From: Pseudocolwellia sp049933045
Lineage (GTDB): Bacteria; Pseudomonadota; Gammaproteobacteria; Enterobacterales; Alteromonadaceae
Length of the DNA stretch: 64,000 nt
Direction of reading: 5' to 3'
NCBI RefSeq assembly: GCF_049933045.1
Contig: NZ_CP187926.1
Coordinates: 2,914,001 to 2,978,000, forward strand
Positions 35,501 to 41,742 of the stretch are shown one piece after another. The notes beneath the pieces are model-generated. The model was given only the letters and a program-made list of their open reading frames with translations. It searched no databases and was not told the DNA's origin. The first letter of the stretch is position 1. Each line of letters begins with the position of its first letter. Made by a program: the position numbers and the translations under genes.

Positions 35501-38090
35501 GTAAGTCACCGTTGAAATTGTCAGCGGGTACAAAGGTGTAACTGCCATCTTCATTTAATGTGAAATCACCTTCATCAAGTTGAGTGGTTGCGCCAACAAC
35601 CACTTCAACACCACCGATCACAACACTCGTGATGATTAATGGTCCGTCTGGACTTGAAGCGTTATCTAATACGTTACCTGAAGTCGGCGTATCTTCTTGT
35701 ATTGAAATCGTTTCACCATCGTCGGTAAGATCTGACACGGGTGTTACGCTGATAGCAAGAGTAGAGGTTTGTGTATCGCCCGCCCCATCCGTTACTGTGT
35801 AACTGATTTCTGGTAAGTCACCGTTAAAATTATCGGCGGGTACGAATGTGTAACTGCCATCTTCGTTAAGTGTAAACGCACCTTCATCAAGCTGAGTTGT
35901 TGCGCCAACAGCCACTTCAACACCACCGATCACAACACTGGTGATGGTTAATGGTCCGTCTGGACTTGAAGCGTTATCTAATACGTTACCTGAAGTGGGT
36001 GTATCTTCTTGTACTGAAATCGTTTCACCATCGTCGGTTAGATCTGACTCTGGCGTTACGCTTATTGCTAGCGTCGAGGTTTGTGTATCGCCCGCAGCAT
36101 CCGTCACTGTGTAACTGATTTCGGGTAAGTCACCGTTGAAATTATCGGCGGGTACGAAGGTGTAACTGCCATCTTCGTTAAGTGTAAACGCACCTTCATC
36201 AAGCTGAGTGGTTGCGCCAACAACCACTTCAACACCACCGATCACAACACTGGTGATGGTTATAGGTCCGTCTGGACTTGAAGCGTTATCTAATACGTTA
36301 CCTGAAGTCGGCGTATCTTCTTGTACTGAAATCGTTTCACTATCGTCGGTTAGATCTGATACTGGCGTCACGCTGATAGCGATAGTCGAGGTTTGTGTAT
36401 CGCCCGCCCCATCCGTTACTGTGTAACTGATTTCGGGTAAGTCACCGTTGAAATTGTCAGCGGGTACAAAGGTGTAACTGCCATCTTCATTTAATGTGAA
36501 ATCACCTTCATCAAGTTGAGTGGTTGCGCCAACAACCACTTCAACACCACCGATCACAACACTCGTGATGATTAATGGTCCGTCTGGACTTGAAGCGTTA
36601 TCTAATACGTTACCTGAAGTGGGTGTATCTTCTTGTATTGAAATCGTTTCACCATCGTCGGTAAGATCTGACACGGGTGTTACGCTGATAGCAAGAGTAG
36701 AGGTTTGTGTATCGCCCGCCCCATCCGTTACTGTGTAACTGATTTCTGGTAAGTCACCGTTAAAATTATCGGCGGGTACGAATGTGTAACTGCCATCTTC
36801 GTTAAGTGTAAACGCACCTTCATCAAGCTGAGTTGTTGCGCCAACAGCCACTTCAACACCACCGATCACAACACTGGTGATGGTTAATGGTCCGTCTGGA
36901 CTTGAAGCGTTATCTAATACGTTACCTGAAGTGGGTGTATCTTCTTGTACTGAAATCGTTTCACCATCGTCGGTTAGATCTGACTCTGGCGTTACGCTTA
37001 TTGCTAGCGTCGAGGTTTGTGTATCGCCCGCAGCATCCGTCACTGTGTAACTGATTTCGGGTAAGTCACCGTTGAAATTATCGGCGGGTACGAAGGTGTA
37101 ACTGCCATCTTCGTTAAGTGTAAACGCACCTTCATCAAGCTGAGTGGTTGCGTCAACACCCACTTCAACACCACCGATCACAACACTGGTGATGGTTATA
37201 GGTCCGTCTGGACTTGAAGCGTTATCTAATACGTTACCTGAAGTCGGTGTATCTTCATTAACTGATAGGGTTTCACCATCATCTATAAGATCACTTACTG
37301 GGGTAACCGTAATTGATAAGGTTCCTGTAGCGTCAGTATTAGTTGTATATGTTATTAAAGGAAGTTCGCCATTCCAATTACTTAGAGGGGTAAAAATAAA
37401 GCTTCCGTCTGAGTTTATGGTTAAGCTTCCGCCTTCTACTTCAGCTGTTTGACCACTGAGGTAATCAGTTGCGTCACCTGATATGGTGAAAGACTGGACA
37501 GTTAAATCATCGTTAGCATCAATGTCATTATCAAGTACATTACCTTGAGCCACTTGATCTTCATCTATAGTAATTTGATCGTTTTGAGTAAACGTTAAAT
37601 CTGATGCTTCATTTAATGGGTCTGGGTCATTATTTAAAATAATAGCAGCTGTATTTGCGGGTTCAGTCGTATCATATCGAGCTTGTGCTAGAAGTTCTTC
37701 AGCATCTCGGTCTAATGTTACAAAACTAGTACCTGCGTTATTTAAAACACCACCTGCTGCAGTATCAGGAAGTTCAACATCATCACCTGATTCGATTAAG
37801 TCTTGAATAGCATTAATATCATCAAGTAGATCGTCGGTGGGTTCTAAGGCAATAGTTTCGTCTGCAATTTGTATATCAACACTTTCATCTGTTATTGAGT
37901 TACCTGATACAACTTCTTCACTACCATCTTCATAAACAAGAGTTATTGCACTCTCTTTAGGTAATATAAGTAGCATCCCTTGTTGCACTTTATCGCCTGT
38001 ACTCAGAAGTGTATTTTTATCCAAGTCCGTATGGATGACCCCTTTAACATCAATAACATCAGCATTCTTTGGGGCTATAAATTGTTGCAT
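26544..38090 (-). CDS. Giant repetitive biofilm adhesin (LapA/BpfA-type, retention module)
   Basis: Cell-surface adhesin of 3848 aa exported by LapBCE. The N terminus is a LapA-type retention module (about 1-130) with a di-alanine LapG site TAAG at residues 110-113, then an acidic linker. Next come 8 copies of a 104-aa VCBS/cadherin-like repeat, 19 near-identical copies of a 119-aa repeat (NYSVDEGQTVSGN, DSDVDGDPLT), one diverged copy, then about 450 unique residues. DxDxDG-like loops suggest calcium binding. The last 100 residues (DLSDLLSDD, LDDYLAFDE) look like a type I secretion signal, but no RTX nonapeptides and no von Willebrand A domain are visible. The ribosome-binding site is AGGAGTG 10 bases before ATG. 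First gene of the operon. Confidence 0.93.
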   Translation of the reverse strand: MQQFIAPKNADVIDVKGVIHTDLDKNTLLSTGDKVQQGMLLILPKESAITLVYEDGSEEVVSGNSITDESVDIQIADETIALEPTDDLLDDINAIQDLIESGDDVELPDTAAGGVLNNAGTSFVTLDRDAEELLAQARYDTTEPANTAAIILNNDPDPLNEASDLTFTQNDQITIDEDQVAQGNVLDNDIDANDDLTVQSFTISGDATDYLSGQTAEVEGGSLTINSDGSFIFTPLSNWNGELPLITYTTNTDATGTLSITVTPVSDLIDDGETLSVNEDTPTSGNVLDNASSPDGPITITSVVIGGVEVGVDATTQLDEGAFTLNEDGSYTFVPADNFNGDLPEISYTVTDAAGDTQTSTLAISVTPESDLTDDGETISVQEDTPTSGNVLDNASSPDGPLTITSVVIGGVEVAVGATTQLDEGAFTLNEDGSYTFVPADNFNGDLPEISYTVTDGAGDTQTSTLAISVTPVSDLTDDGETISIQEDTPTSGNVLDNASSPDGPLIITSVVIGGVEVVVGATTQLDEGDFTLNEDGSYTFVPADNFNGDLPEISYTVTDGAGDTQTSTIAISVTPVSDLTDDSETISVQEDTPTSGNVLDNASSPDGPITITSVVIGGVEVVVGATTQLDEGAFTLNEDGSYTFVPADNFNGDLPEISYTVTDAAGDTQTSTLAISVTPESDLTDDGETISVQEDTPTSGNVLDNASSPDGPLTITSVVIGGVEVAVGATTQLDEGAFTLNEDGSYTFVPADNFNGDLPEISYTVTDGAGDTQTSTLAISVTPVSDLTDDGETISIQEDTPTSGNVLDNASSPDGPLIITSVVIGGVEVVVGATTQLDEGDFTLNEDGSYTFVPADNFNGDLPEISYTVTDAAGDTQTSTIAISVTPVSDLTDDSETISVQEDTPTSGNVLDNASSPDGPLTITSVVIGGVEVAVGATTQLDEGAFTLNEDGSYTFVPADNFNGDLPEISYTVTDAAGDTQTSTLAISVTPESDLTDDGETISVQEDTPTSGNVLDNASSPDGPLTITSVVIGGVEVVVGATTQLDEGDFTLNEDGSYTFIPADNFNGDLPEISYTVTDGAGDTQTSTLTITVEPVNDAPTAVNDNYSVDEGQTVSGNVINDTTGGAADSDVDGDPLTITQVNGIDLVFGADGFADVAVEGGTLHINAAGDFEYTNTGFEPGDDAPTFDYTLSDGSDISTASVSITVTDVPVIIPNTAPTAVNDNYSVDEGQTVSGNMINDTTGGAADSDVDGDPLTVTQVNGIDLVFGADGFADVAVEGGTLRIKAAGEFEYTNTGFEPGDAVPTFDYTLSDGEDTSTATVTIAVTDVPVIIPNTAPTAVNDNYSVDEGQTVSGNAINDTTGGAADSDVDGDPLTVTQVNGIDLVFGADGFADVAVEGGTLRIKAAGDFEYTNTGFEPGDAVPTFDYTLSDGEDTSTATVTIAVTDVPVIIPNTAPTAVNDNYSVDEGQTVSGNVINDTTGGAADSDVDGDPLTITQVNGIDLVFGADGFADVAVEGGTLHINAAGDFEYTNTGFEPGDDAPTFDYTLSDGSDISTASVSITVTDVPVIIPNTAPTAVNDNYSVDEGQTVSGNMINDTTGGAADSDVDGDPLTVTQVNGIDLVFGADGFADVAVEGGTLRINAAGEFEYTNTGFEPGDDAPTFDYTLSDGEATSTATVTIAVTDVPVIIPNTAPTAVNDNYSVDEGQTVSGNVINDTTGGAADSDVDGDPLTITQVNGIDLVFGADGFADVAVEGGTLRINAAGDFEYTNTGFEPGDDAPTFDYTLSDGEDTSTATVTIAVTDVPVIIPNTAPTAVNDNYSVDEGQTVSGNVINDTTGGTADSDVDGDPLTITQVNGIDLVFGADGFADVAVEGGTLRINAAGDFEYTNTGFEPGDAVPTFDYTLSDGEDTSTATVTIAVTDVPVIIPNTAPTAVNDNYSVDEGQTVSGNAINDTTGGAADSDVDGDPLTVTQVNGIDLVFGADGFADVAVEGGTLRINAAGDFEYTNTGFEPGDDAPTFDYTLSDGEDTSTATVTIAVTDVPVIIPNTAPTAVNDNYSVDEGQTVSGNVINDTTGGTADSDVDGDPLTITQVNGIDLVFGADGFADVAVEGGTLRINAAGDFEYTNTGFEPGDAVPTFDYTLSDGEDTSTATVTIAVTDVPVIIPNTAPTAVNDNYSVDEGQTVSGNAINDTTGGAADSDVDGDPLTVTQVNGIDLVFGADGFADVAVEGGTLRINAAGDFEYTNTGFEPGDAVPTFDYTLSDGEDTSTATVTIAVTDVPVIIPNTAPTAVNDNYSVDEGQTVSGNAINDTTGGAADSDVDGDPLTITQVNGIDLVFGADGFADVAVEGGTLRINAAGDFEYTNTGFEPGDAVPTFDYTLSDGEDTSTATVTIAVTDVPVIIPNTAPTAVNDNYSVDEGQTVSGNVINDTTGGTADSDVDGDPLTITQVNGIDLVFGADGFADVAVEGGTLRINAAGDFEYTNTGFEPGDAVPTFDYTLSDGEDTSTATVTIAVTDVPVIIPNTAPTAVNDNYSVDEGQTVSGNAINDTTGGAADSDVDGDPLTVTQVNGIDLVFGADGFADVAVEGGTLRINAAGDFEYTNTGFEPGDAVPTFDYTLSDGEDTSTATVTIAVTDVPVIIPNTAPTAVNDNYSVDEGQTVSGNAINDTTGGAADSDVDGDPLTITQVNGIDLVFGADGFADVAVEGGTLRINAAGDFEYTNTGFEPGDAVPTFDYTLSDGEDTSTATVTIAVTDVPVIIPNTAPTAVNDNYSVDEGQTVSGNVINDTTGGTADSDVDGDPLTITQVNGIDLVFGADGFADVAVEGGTLRINVAGDFEYTNTGFEPGDDAPTFDYTLSDGEATSTATVTIAVTDVPVIIPNTAPTAVNDNYSVDEGQTVSGNVINDTTGGTADSDVDGDPLTITQVNGIDLVFGADGFADVAVEGGTLRINAAGDFEYTNTGFEPGDAVPTFDYTLSDGEDTSTATVTIAVTDVPVIIPNTAPTAVNDNYSVDEGQTVSGNAINDTTGGAADSDVDGDPLTVTQVNGIDLVFGADGFADVAVEGGTLRINAAGEFEYTNTGFEPGDDAPTFDYTLSDGEDTSTATVTIAVTDVPVIIPNTAPTAVNDNYSVDEGQTVSGNVINDTTGGAADSDVDGDPLTITQVNGIDLVFGADGFADVAVEGGTLRINAAGEFEYTNTGFEPGDDAPTFDYTLSDGEDTSTATVTIAVTDVPVIIPNTAPTAVNDNYSVDEGQTVSGNVINDTTGGAADSDVDGDPLTITQVNGIDLVFGADGFADVAVEGGTLRINAAGDFEYTNTGFEPGDDAPTFDYTLSDGEDTSTATVTIAVTDVPVIIPNTAPIATDDNFSVNEGETVSGNVISHDDGDGVIDSDADNDTLTITQVNGIDLVFDDNVDSGFVSVDINGDTLRINAQGEFSYTNTGSEPGDTTPSFEYTLSDGEDTSTATATISVIDTAPIANDDNNYISLIQNDNGDIPTSKVGGSIILSGSSGDNKDISADGVINLISISHNGDEYVFNDTDTSFVITTEYGSLTIDDTGIYSYTSNPDIEMPVGGGVSDVFTYTIQDGDINNPEIDTADLTIYLTPGLNDANETTKDTTGNVLDNAFSYGLTWPDNMSYELDLSVKEFRVNGVLYKAGQTAELTEGDFTLNSDGSFIFEPTDGFSGEVPDVIYKVTDSDYASNTSTLTIDTSVPSSTPVKDDGSFDTSTIDTSLIKSSLVASSEFSQTAVNDEQPDLSDLLSDDANNSLDDYLAFDEVEGATALNDGFIAGENDALNDETVELVTIESDDTSQQVTNGLLADGAIIVSDAAAPSAPTLAEMDSTDIL
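28017..34799 (-). repeat. Tandem array of 19 x 357-bp repeats inside the adhesin gene
   Basis: Unit length is 357 bp (119 aa), 19 units, nearly identical at DNA level, with a diverged 20th unit at about 27660-28016. Variants recur every three units (1071 bp): for example the GATATGTAATG variant near 33520 and again near 34591. The G+C of two 60-base lines in one unit is 32 and 36 (53-60%), well above the flanks. Confidence 0.93.
34800..37296 (-). repeat. Tandem array of 8 x 312-bp repeats inside the adhesin gene
   Basis: Unit length is 312 bp (104 aa), 8 units, all starting around a DDGETISVQEDTPTSGNV-like phrase. Units recur as blocks of three (936 bp): the E/V variants of the inter-unit linker (TPESD or TPVSD) and the GE/SE and VQ/IQ variants repeat in the same order. 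Confidence 0.92.
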
Positions 38091-38283
38091 TTACTTAACA
38101 CTCCTAATAATTATTTTAATTTTTTACTATTTTTAACATATGGAAGTAAACATTTTGGATCACGGCTAGAGGTTTGTTATACAAATAATAAAAAACAATT
38201 GTCATCTTGATTATATTCTAAGCAAGTTAGAAATTTAATATTTATTTTGTAACATTAATGACTGGTTTAACAATAAATAATTC

Positions 38284-38292
38284 ATTATAGCA
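38284..38292 (-). promoter_or_regulatory. Extended -10 promoter candidate for the adhesin operon
   Basis: On the minus strand the sequence reads TGCTATAAT, the same perfect extended -10 as before rpoD. It would give a 5' leader of about 185 bases before the adhesin ATG. No strong -35 is visible. Confidence 0.4.
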
Positions 38293-38307
38293 GAATTATA
38301 TTTACAC

Positions 38308-38342
38308 AATAAAAAATGGCGATATATTTCTATATCGCCATT
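38308..38342 (-). terminator. Terminator of the second PEP-CTERM gene
   Basis: Perfect 12-bp stem (AATGGCGATATA/TATATCGCCATT) with a 4-base loop, followed on the minus strand by TTTTTT. It separates the PEP-CTERM gene from the adhesin operon promoter. Confidence 0.88.
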
Positions 38343-38370
38343 CTAAATAAAAACTAAAGGGTATAAATGG

Positions 38371-38952
38371 TTACTTCTTAAAGTAACGTCTACCAAAAGC
38401 TAATAACGCTAATGAGAAAATAGCTAATGAAGAAGGTTCTGGTACGCTCACAGCTGAACTACTAAAAACATAGTTAATTTTATTCTCGCTTCCAGATCCT
38501 GGTAATGCACGATCTTGAACCCAAGCAGATGCATCTCCTCTAGTATCAAGAGTGCCATCAGAACCATTATAGAAACCATCAAGGTTATTATCAATTATAA
38601 GACTTTCATCTAATTGAACATAACTGTTATGAATTCTATCGTACCAAGCTTCATGCTCTACAACATCTTCTACTGTACTGATTGCGTACAAGTCACTAAA
38701 AGATAACTCACCAAAAATGGCTTCAGCTGCAGTGATACCTGAATAAATTTTTGCTGCATCTCCTGTTGTACCATCACCATTACCATCGAGGTAACTTGGG
38801 CCTGATGCCATATCATATTCACCAATATAGAACCATTCCACGCCTGATGCATCACTAACGATATCGTTTACATTTAATATACCTGCATTAGCCATACTAG
38901 AAGAAAACAATACAAAACTAGCGAATACGATATTTAAAAATTTAATGTTCAT
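38371..38952 (-). CDS. Small PEP-CTERM surface protein
   Basis: A 193-aa exported protein. A signal peptide (cut near ANA-GI, residue 23) is followed by an acidic, Asp/Gly-rich domain with no family I recognise. The PEP-CTERM tag is VPEPSS, then a hydrophobic helix and FGRRYFKK. It lies just upstream of the adhesin operon on the same strand, but a strong terminator separates them. It may be a matrix protein displayed by the same cells; that is inference. It needs an exosortase encoded elsewhere. Confidence 0.75.
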   Translation of the reverse strand: MNIKFLNIVFASFVLFSSSMANAGILNVNDIVSDASGVEWFYIGEYDMASGPSYLDGNGDGTTGDAAKIYSGITAAEAIFGELSFSDLYAISTVEDVVEHEAWYDRIHNSYVQLDESLIIDNNLDGFYNGSDGTLDTRGDASAWVQDRALPGSGSENKINYVFSSSAVSVPEPSSLAIFSLALLAFGRRYFKK

Positions 38953-39275
38953 ACAACCTCTCAGATTTCCTAATTACAGGAATTTTATTATTGAACAATT
39001 GAAAATACTTACAAGTGACATTTCAATGCAAAAATTGTTCCAATAAATAAATACTTATATATATCAAAATCATAAAATAAACTATAAAAATAAAATAAAT
39101 GCATTGTCAAAAATACTGACAATAAATAAAACTTAAAATATGTAAATTCAAAAGTATTAATCACTTATTATCTATATCTTATTGTACTGCCAATAGATAA
39201 AAACTAAAATAATTACTTTTCATTATTGAGATAACTAAACAATTTAAGCTCAAATATTTATACTAATTTCGATAA
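38953..39275. other. AT-rich intergenic region, no gene seen
   Basis: Very AT-rich stretch of 323 bases holding the promoter of the small PEP-CTERM gene and the 3' flank of the GH26-like gene. I see no coding frame, RNA gene or strong hairpin. Confidence 0.6.
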
Positions 39276-40355
39276 TTAATTTTCTAATGGTACAAATCTA
39301 AAGTCATCTGCGTGTAACCAAACAGGATCAGCGATCTCTTGAATATACTTATCACTAACCACACTATTTTTTTCTAATCTTGCATCTTTCCAATTATGCC
39401 ATGAAAAGCCTAATTCATTAGACCAAAAATTCCAATCCCAATTTATATAGCTTATTGCTTTAATTTGAGGATATTCTTTAATCATGTCAAAGAAAGGTTG
39501 ATACCAATCCATCCAGCTTTTAATTCCATCATCAACACCAACATAGCGTGGAGTTGTTTCACCAATCATAACCGGCTTTCCATGCTTCTGTGCATCTCGA
39601 TAAAACTCACCAAGCCAAGGGTTAGTTATTTCTTGTGGTGAAAAGATATCAACTCCCCACCAATCAACTACATCATCTCCAGGATAATAGTTCATCAATG
39701 CTTCTTTCGAAATAAACCCAGCAGATCCACCTGCGCTGCACCAAACTGTTGCTATATTTTTAATCTTGCTTGAACGAACTTTTTCAGTGATTAACCTAAA
39801 GGCTCCAATAAAGCCTTCTGGTGTATAGTTATTCCACTTACCTTCGAATTCATATCCAATTCGTAAATATGTTGGAGTATTTAGATCTGCTAAAGCATTT
39901 ATAAAATGTTTTATTTGTTCATCAAATTCACCTTGAGATAAACGTTCTGCTTCGCCTGAACCATTATCCTTACCAGATGTTAAATTTACACCAATTTGAA
40001 GAACAACATTGGTGTCTTTCATCGCAGTAATTTCAGCTTTAACTTTTTTATGCCAATTAATAACTTCATCAGTAGATTGTGTGAGTGAAACATACGTCAT
40101 ATACATCAAAGGCTTACTATTATTAGGCATTAAATCACTATAACGGTTATAACTGTCTATATCCTGCCCTGCCCCATGTATAATCCCAAACTCAGGTTCT
40201 AATTTAGCACCGAAATTTAATCTCTGTTTATAATCACTTTTAGCCACAATATTAACTTGCTGTAGATTATCTAATTTATTGCTACTGACATTACTTAGGT
40301 TGTTAGAACAAGCTACAGTTACTAATACCAATAATATGAAATAAAGATGTTTCAT
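39276..40355 (-). CDS. GH26-like glycoside hydrolase lipoprotein
   Basis: A 359-aa lipoprotein (lipobox VTVAC, lipidated C16) with a TIM-barrel glycosidase pattern. E169 in YLRIGYEFEGKWN fits the acid/base and E266 in VMIGETTPR fits the nucleophile of clan GH-A, closest to GH26 (beta-mannanase/beta-1,3-xylanase types). The barrel strands VVLQIGVNL, VDWWGVDIF and AISYINWDW are in the expected order. The substrate cannot be told; algal mannan, xylan or the cell's own exopolysaccharide are options. It is monogenic, 320 bases from the PEP-CTERM gene. No SusC/D or TonB partners are nearby. Confidence 0.7.
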   Translation of the reverse strand: MKHLYFILLVLVTVACSNNLSNVSSNKLDNLQQVNIVAKSDYKQRLNFGAKLEPEFGIIHGAGQDIDSYNRYSDLMPNNSKPLMYMTYVSLTQSTDEVINWHKKVKAEITAMKDTNVVLQIGVNLTSGKDNGSGEAERLSQGEFDEQIKHFINALADLNTPTYLRIGYEFEGKWNNYTPEGFIGAFRLITEKVRSSKIKNIATVWCSAGGSAGFISKEALMNYYPGDDVVDWWGVDIFSPQEITNPWLGEFYRDAQKHGKPVMIGETTPRYVGVDDGIKSWMDWYQPFFDMIKEYPQIKAISYINWDWNFWSNELGFSWHNWKDARLEKNSVVSDKYIQEIADPVWLHADDFRFVPLEN

Positions 40356-40611
40356 CTATTTACCTCTTTTTAAAGTTTGTTTTATTTAATAATAAATCAT
40401 TTAATGTCATTATGACCATAAGATTCATAAATAAACAAATTATTTAAAATAAATATTGATGAATTAAACATGTAGTGCATATAGCGAGTAATTAAGAAGC
40501 AAAGCATTTAATTTAAAACTACCCTGCTGACAGGTAAATCATTGAATTGACAAAGGGGACAATAGAATTTCACTTAACCTTACTTATTTATAATTCTAAT
40601 ATTTTTGATAT
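40356..40611. other. Intergenic region, no gene seen
   Basis: AT-rich spacer holding the likely promoter of the GH26-like gene on the minus strand. I see no RNA gene or conserved motif here; the tRNA fragment begins further on. Confidence 0.5.
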
Positions 40612-40613
40612 AA

Positions 40614-40702
40614 AAAAGCCCCTACTCTTTCAAATCAAGGCTTTCAATATGGTACCAGCTCTCGGACTCGAACCAACACGTCTTACGACAGGGGTTTTGA
40701 AA
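40614..40702 (-). pseudogene. tRNA-Leu 3' fragment with degenerate terminator
   Basis: On the minus strand, 40702-40650 reads as the 3' half of a tRNA-Leu: CAAAA loop end, CCCC stem, a variable arm, the T loop GGTTCGAGTCC and an end in GGTACCA with CCA. The 5' half is absent. It is followed by a weakened copy of the terminator found after the intact tRNA-Leu (AAGCC/GGCTT, then TTTTTT). The last 16 bases match the intact gene exactly, while the rest is clearly diverged. Confidence 0.65.
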
Positions 40703-40730
40703 AGAACATTAATTTCAAAACAGTTACAAA

Positions 40731-41009
40731 TTAAGTCCTATAAAGCACCTTTATTACATGCCAACCAAATTTAGTTTTAACCAGGTGTGGTTCCAATATT
40801 GCACCGTTAAATGCAATTTTATCAAATTGCGGAACCATAGTGCCGCGTTTAAACTCACCTAAGTCACCGCCCTTTTTACCAGTAGGACATGACGAATACT
40901 TTTTAGCTAACGTCTGAAACTTAGCTCCCTTCCCTAATTGCTTGAGAATGTCTTCTGCAATTTCTTTGTGTTTAACTAATATGTGGAGTGCGTAAGCTGT
41001 AGCTGCCAT
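40731..41009 (-). CDS. ppiC: Parvulin peptidyl-prolyl isomerase PpiC
   Basis: A 92-aa single-domain parvulin that speeds cis/trans proline isomerisation in the cytoplasm. Features: ALHILVKH, SSCPTGKKGGDLGEF, MVPQFDK and the final FGWHVIKVLYR, as in E. coli PpiC (93 aa). The ATG at 41009 (MAATAYALHIL) has GAAAGG upstream; the longer frame to 41060 is not family-like. It lies between the intact tRNA-Leu and its fragment, on the same strand. Confidence 0.92.
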   Translation of the reverse strand: MAATAYALHILVKHKEIAEDILKQLGKGAKFQTLAKKYSSCPTGKKGGDLGEFKRGTMVPQFDKIAFNGAILEPHLVKTKFGWHVIKVLYRT

Positions 41010-41120
41010 AAAAAACCTTTCTAATACCAATAGATAACTAAATCTAAACAGGAAAAACATTGAACCTCAATAGATCCTATATCGACTCATAAGCCATTTA
41101 TTTAAATCTTATTTTTTAAC

Positions 41121-41154
41121 ATAAAAAAGCCCTGACTCTTTAGAATCAGGGCTT
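41121..41154 (-). terminator. Terminator of tRNA-Leu
   Basis: 9-bp stem AAGCCCTGA/TCAGGGCTT just past the tRNA 3' end, followed on the minus strand by a T run. Confidence 0.88.
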
Positions 41155-41160
41155 TCAATA

Positions 41161-41245
41161 TGGTACCGGAAGACGGACTTGAACCGTCACGCCCGAAGGC
41201 AACGGATTTTGAATCCGTCGTGTCTACCAATTCCACCACACCGGC
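41161..41245 (-). tRNA. tRNA-Leu (anticodon CAA)
   Basis: An 85-nt class II tRNA with encoded CCA. Acceptor GCCGGTG, D arm with TTGGTAGACAC, anticodon stem ACGGA/TCCGT with loop TTCAAAA (anticodon complement at 41209-41211), long variable arm (TGCCTTCGGGCG) and T arm ACGG TTCAAGT CCGT. It reads UUG codons. Confidence 0.95.
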
Positions 41246-41351
41246 AATAAGAGGAAGTAAACGTTAGTTTACAAAGCAATAAGCTTTATATAAAAACCAA
41301 TAGCTTTATAAACTACTCTGAAATATTCATTCAAACGTTTCAGAGAGCGGC

Positions 41352-41379
41352 ATTATACGAAATACTCAGGTGTTAGCAA
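41352..41379 (-). promoter_or_regulatory. Promoter of tRNA-Leu
   Basis: On the minus strand TTGCTA (41379-41374), a 16-base spacer, then TATAAT (41357-41352), followed by GCCGC, a GC-rich discriminator as found at stringently controlled stable-RNA promoters. The leader to the tRNA is about 100 bases. Confidence 0.7.
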
Positions 41380-41742
41380 TAGTTTTTACAAAACAATGAG
41401 TTTAGATGTTGTTTATTTGACCGTATAAGGCTGTTACTCGAAAAATGATGGCTTGCTCGATCGTTCACATTTAGGAAGTCCACAGTGCAATATAAATTAG
41501 GTCTTATTTCAAACATCACAATTATTCAGGTTTAAGTTTAAGTTTCATTCATTTTAAATGACGATAGTTAAGCTATTTCATCAGAGATTATGACAACATA
41601 ATAAATATTGAAAGTACTAATTCCTTATATAATTCATTAGCCCATAAGCATACTGACGTAAGATTAAGAGATTAAAATAACTATCGTATTTACTAAAATC
41701 ACTTTCCAGTTACAGCTTTACTATAACTTCACAACACTTCAA
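41380..41742. other. Intergenic region, no gene seen
   Basis: 363 bases between the tRNA-Leu promoter and the 3' end of the broken aldehyde dehydrogenase gene. I see no coding frame, RNA gene or clear terminator. Confidence 0.5.

Noticed and set aside
28017..37296. Repeat array as a CRISPR
   Set aside because: The units are contiguous tandem coding repeats of 312 and 357 bp without spacers, all in one long frame.
28138..37452. Many regular plus-strand open frames of 68-72 residues opposite the adhesin repeats
   Set aside because: They are the reverse reading of the same repeat and recur with its 357- or 312-bp period. Their products are low-complexity Ser/Pro-rich with no ribosome-binding sites.
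40547..40774. Plus-strand frame across the tRNA fragment
   Set aside because: It reads antisense through the tRNA-Leu fragment and the ppiC end, with no ribosome-binding site.
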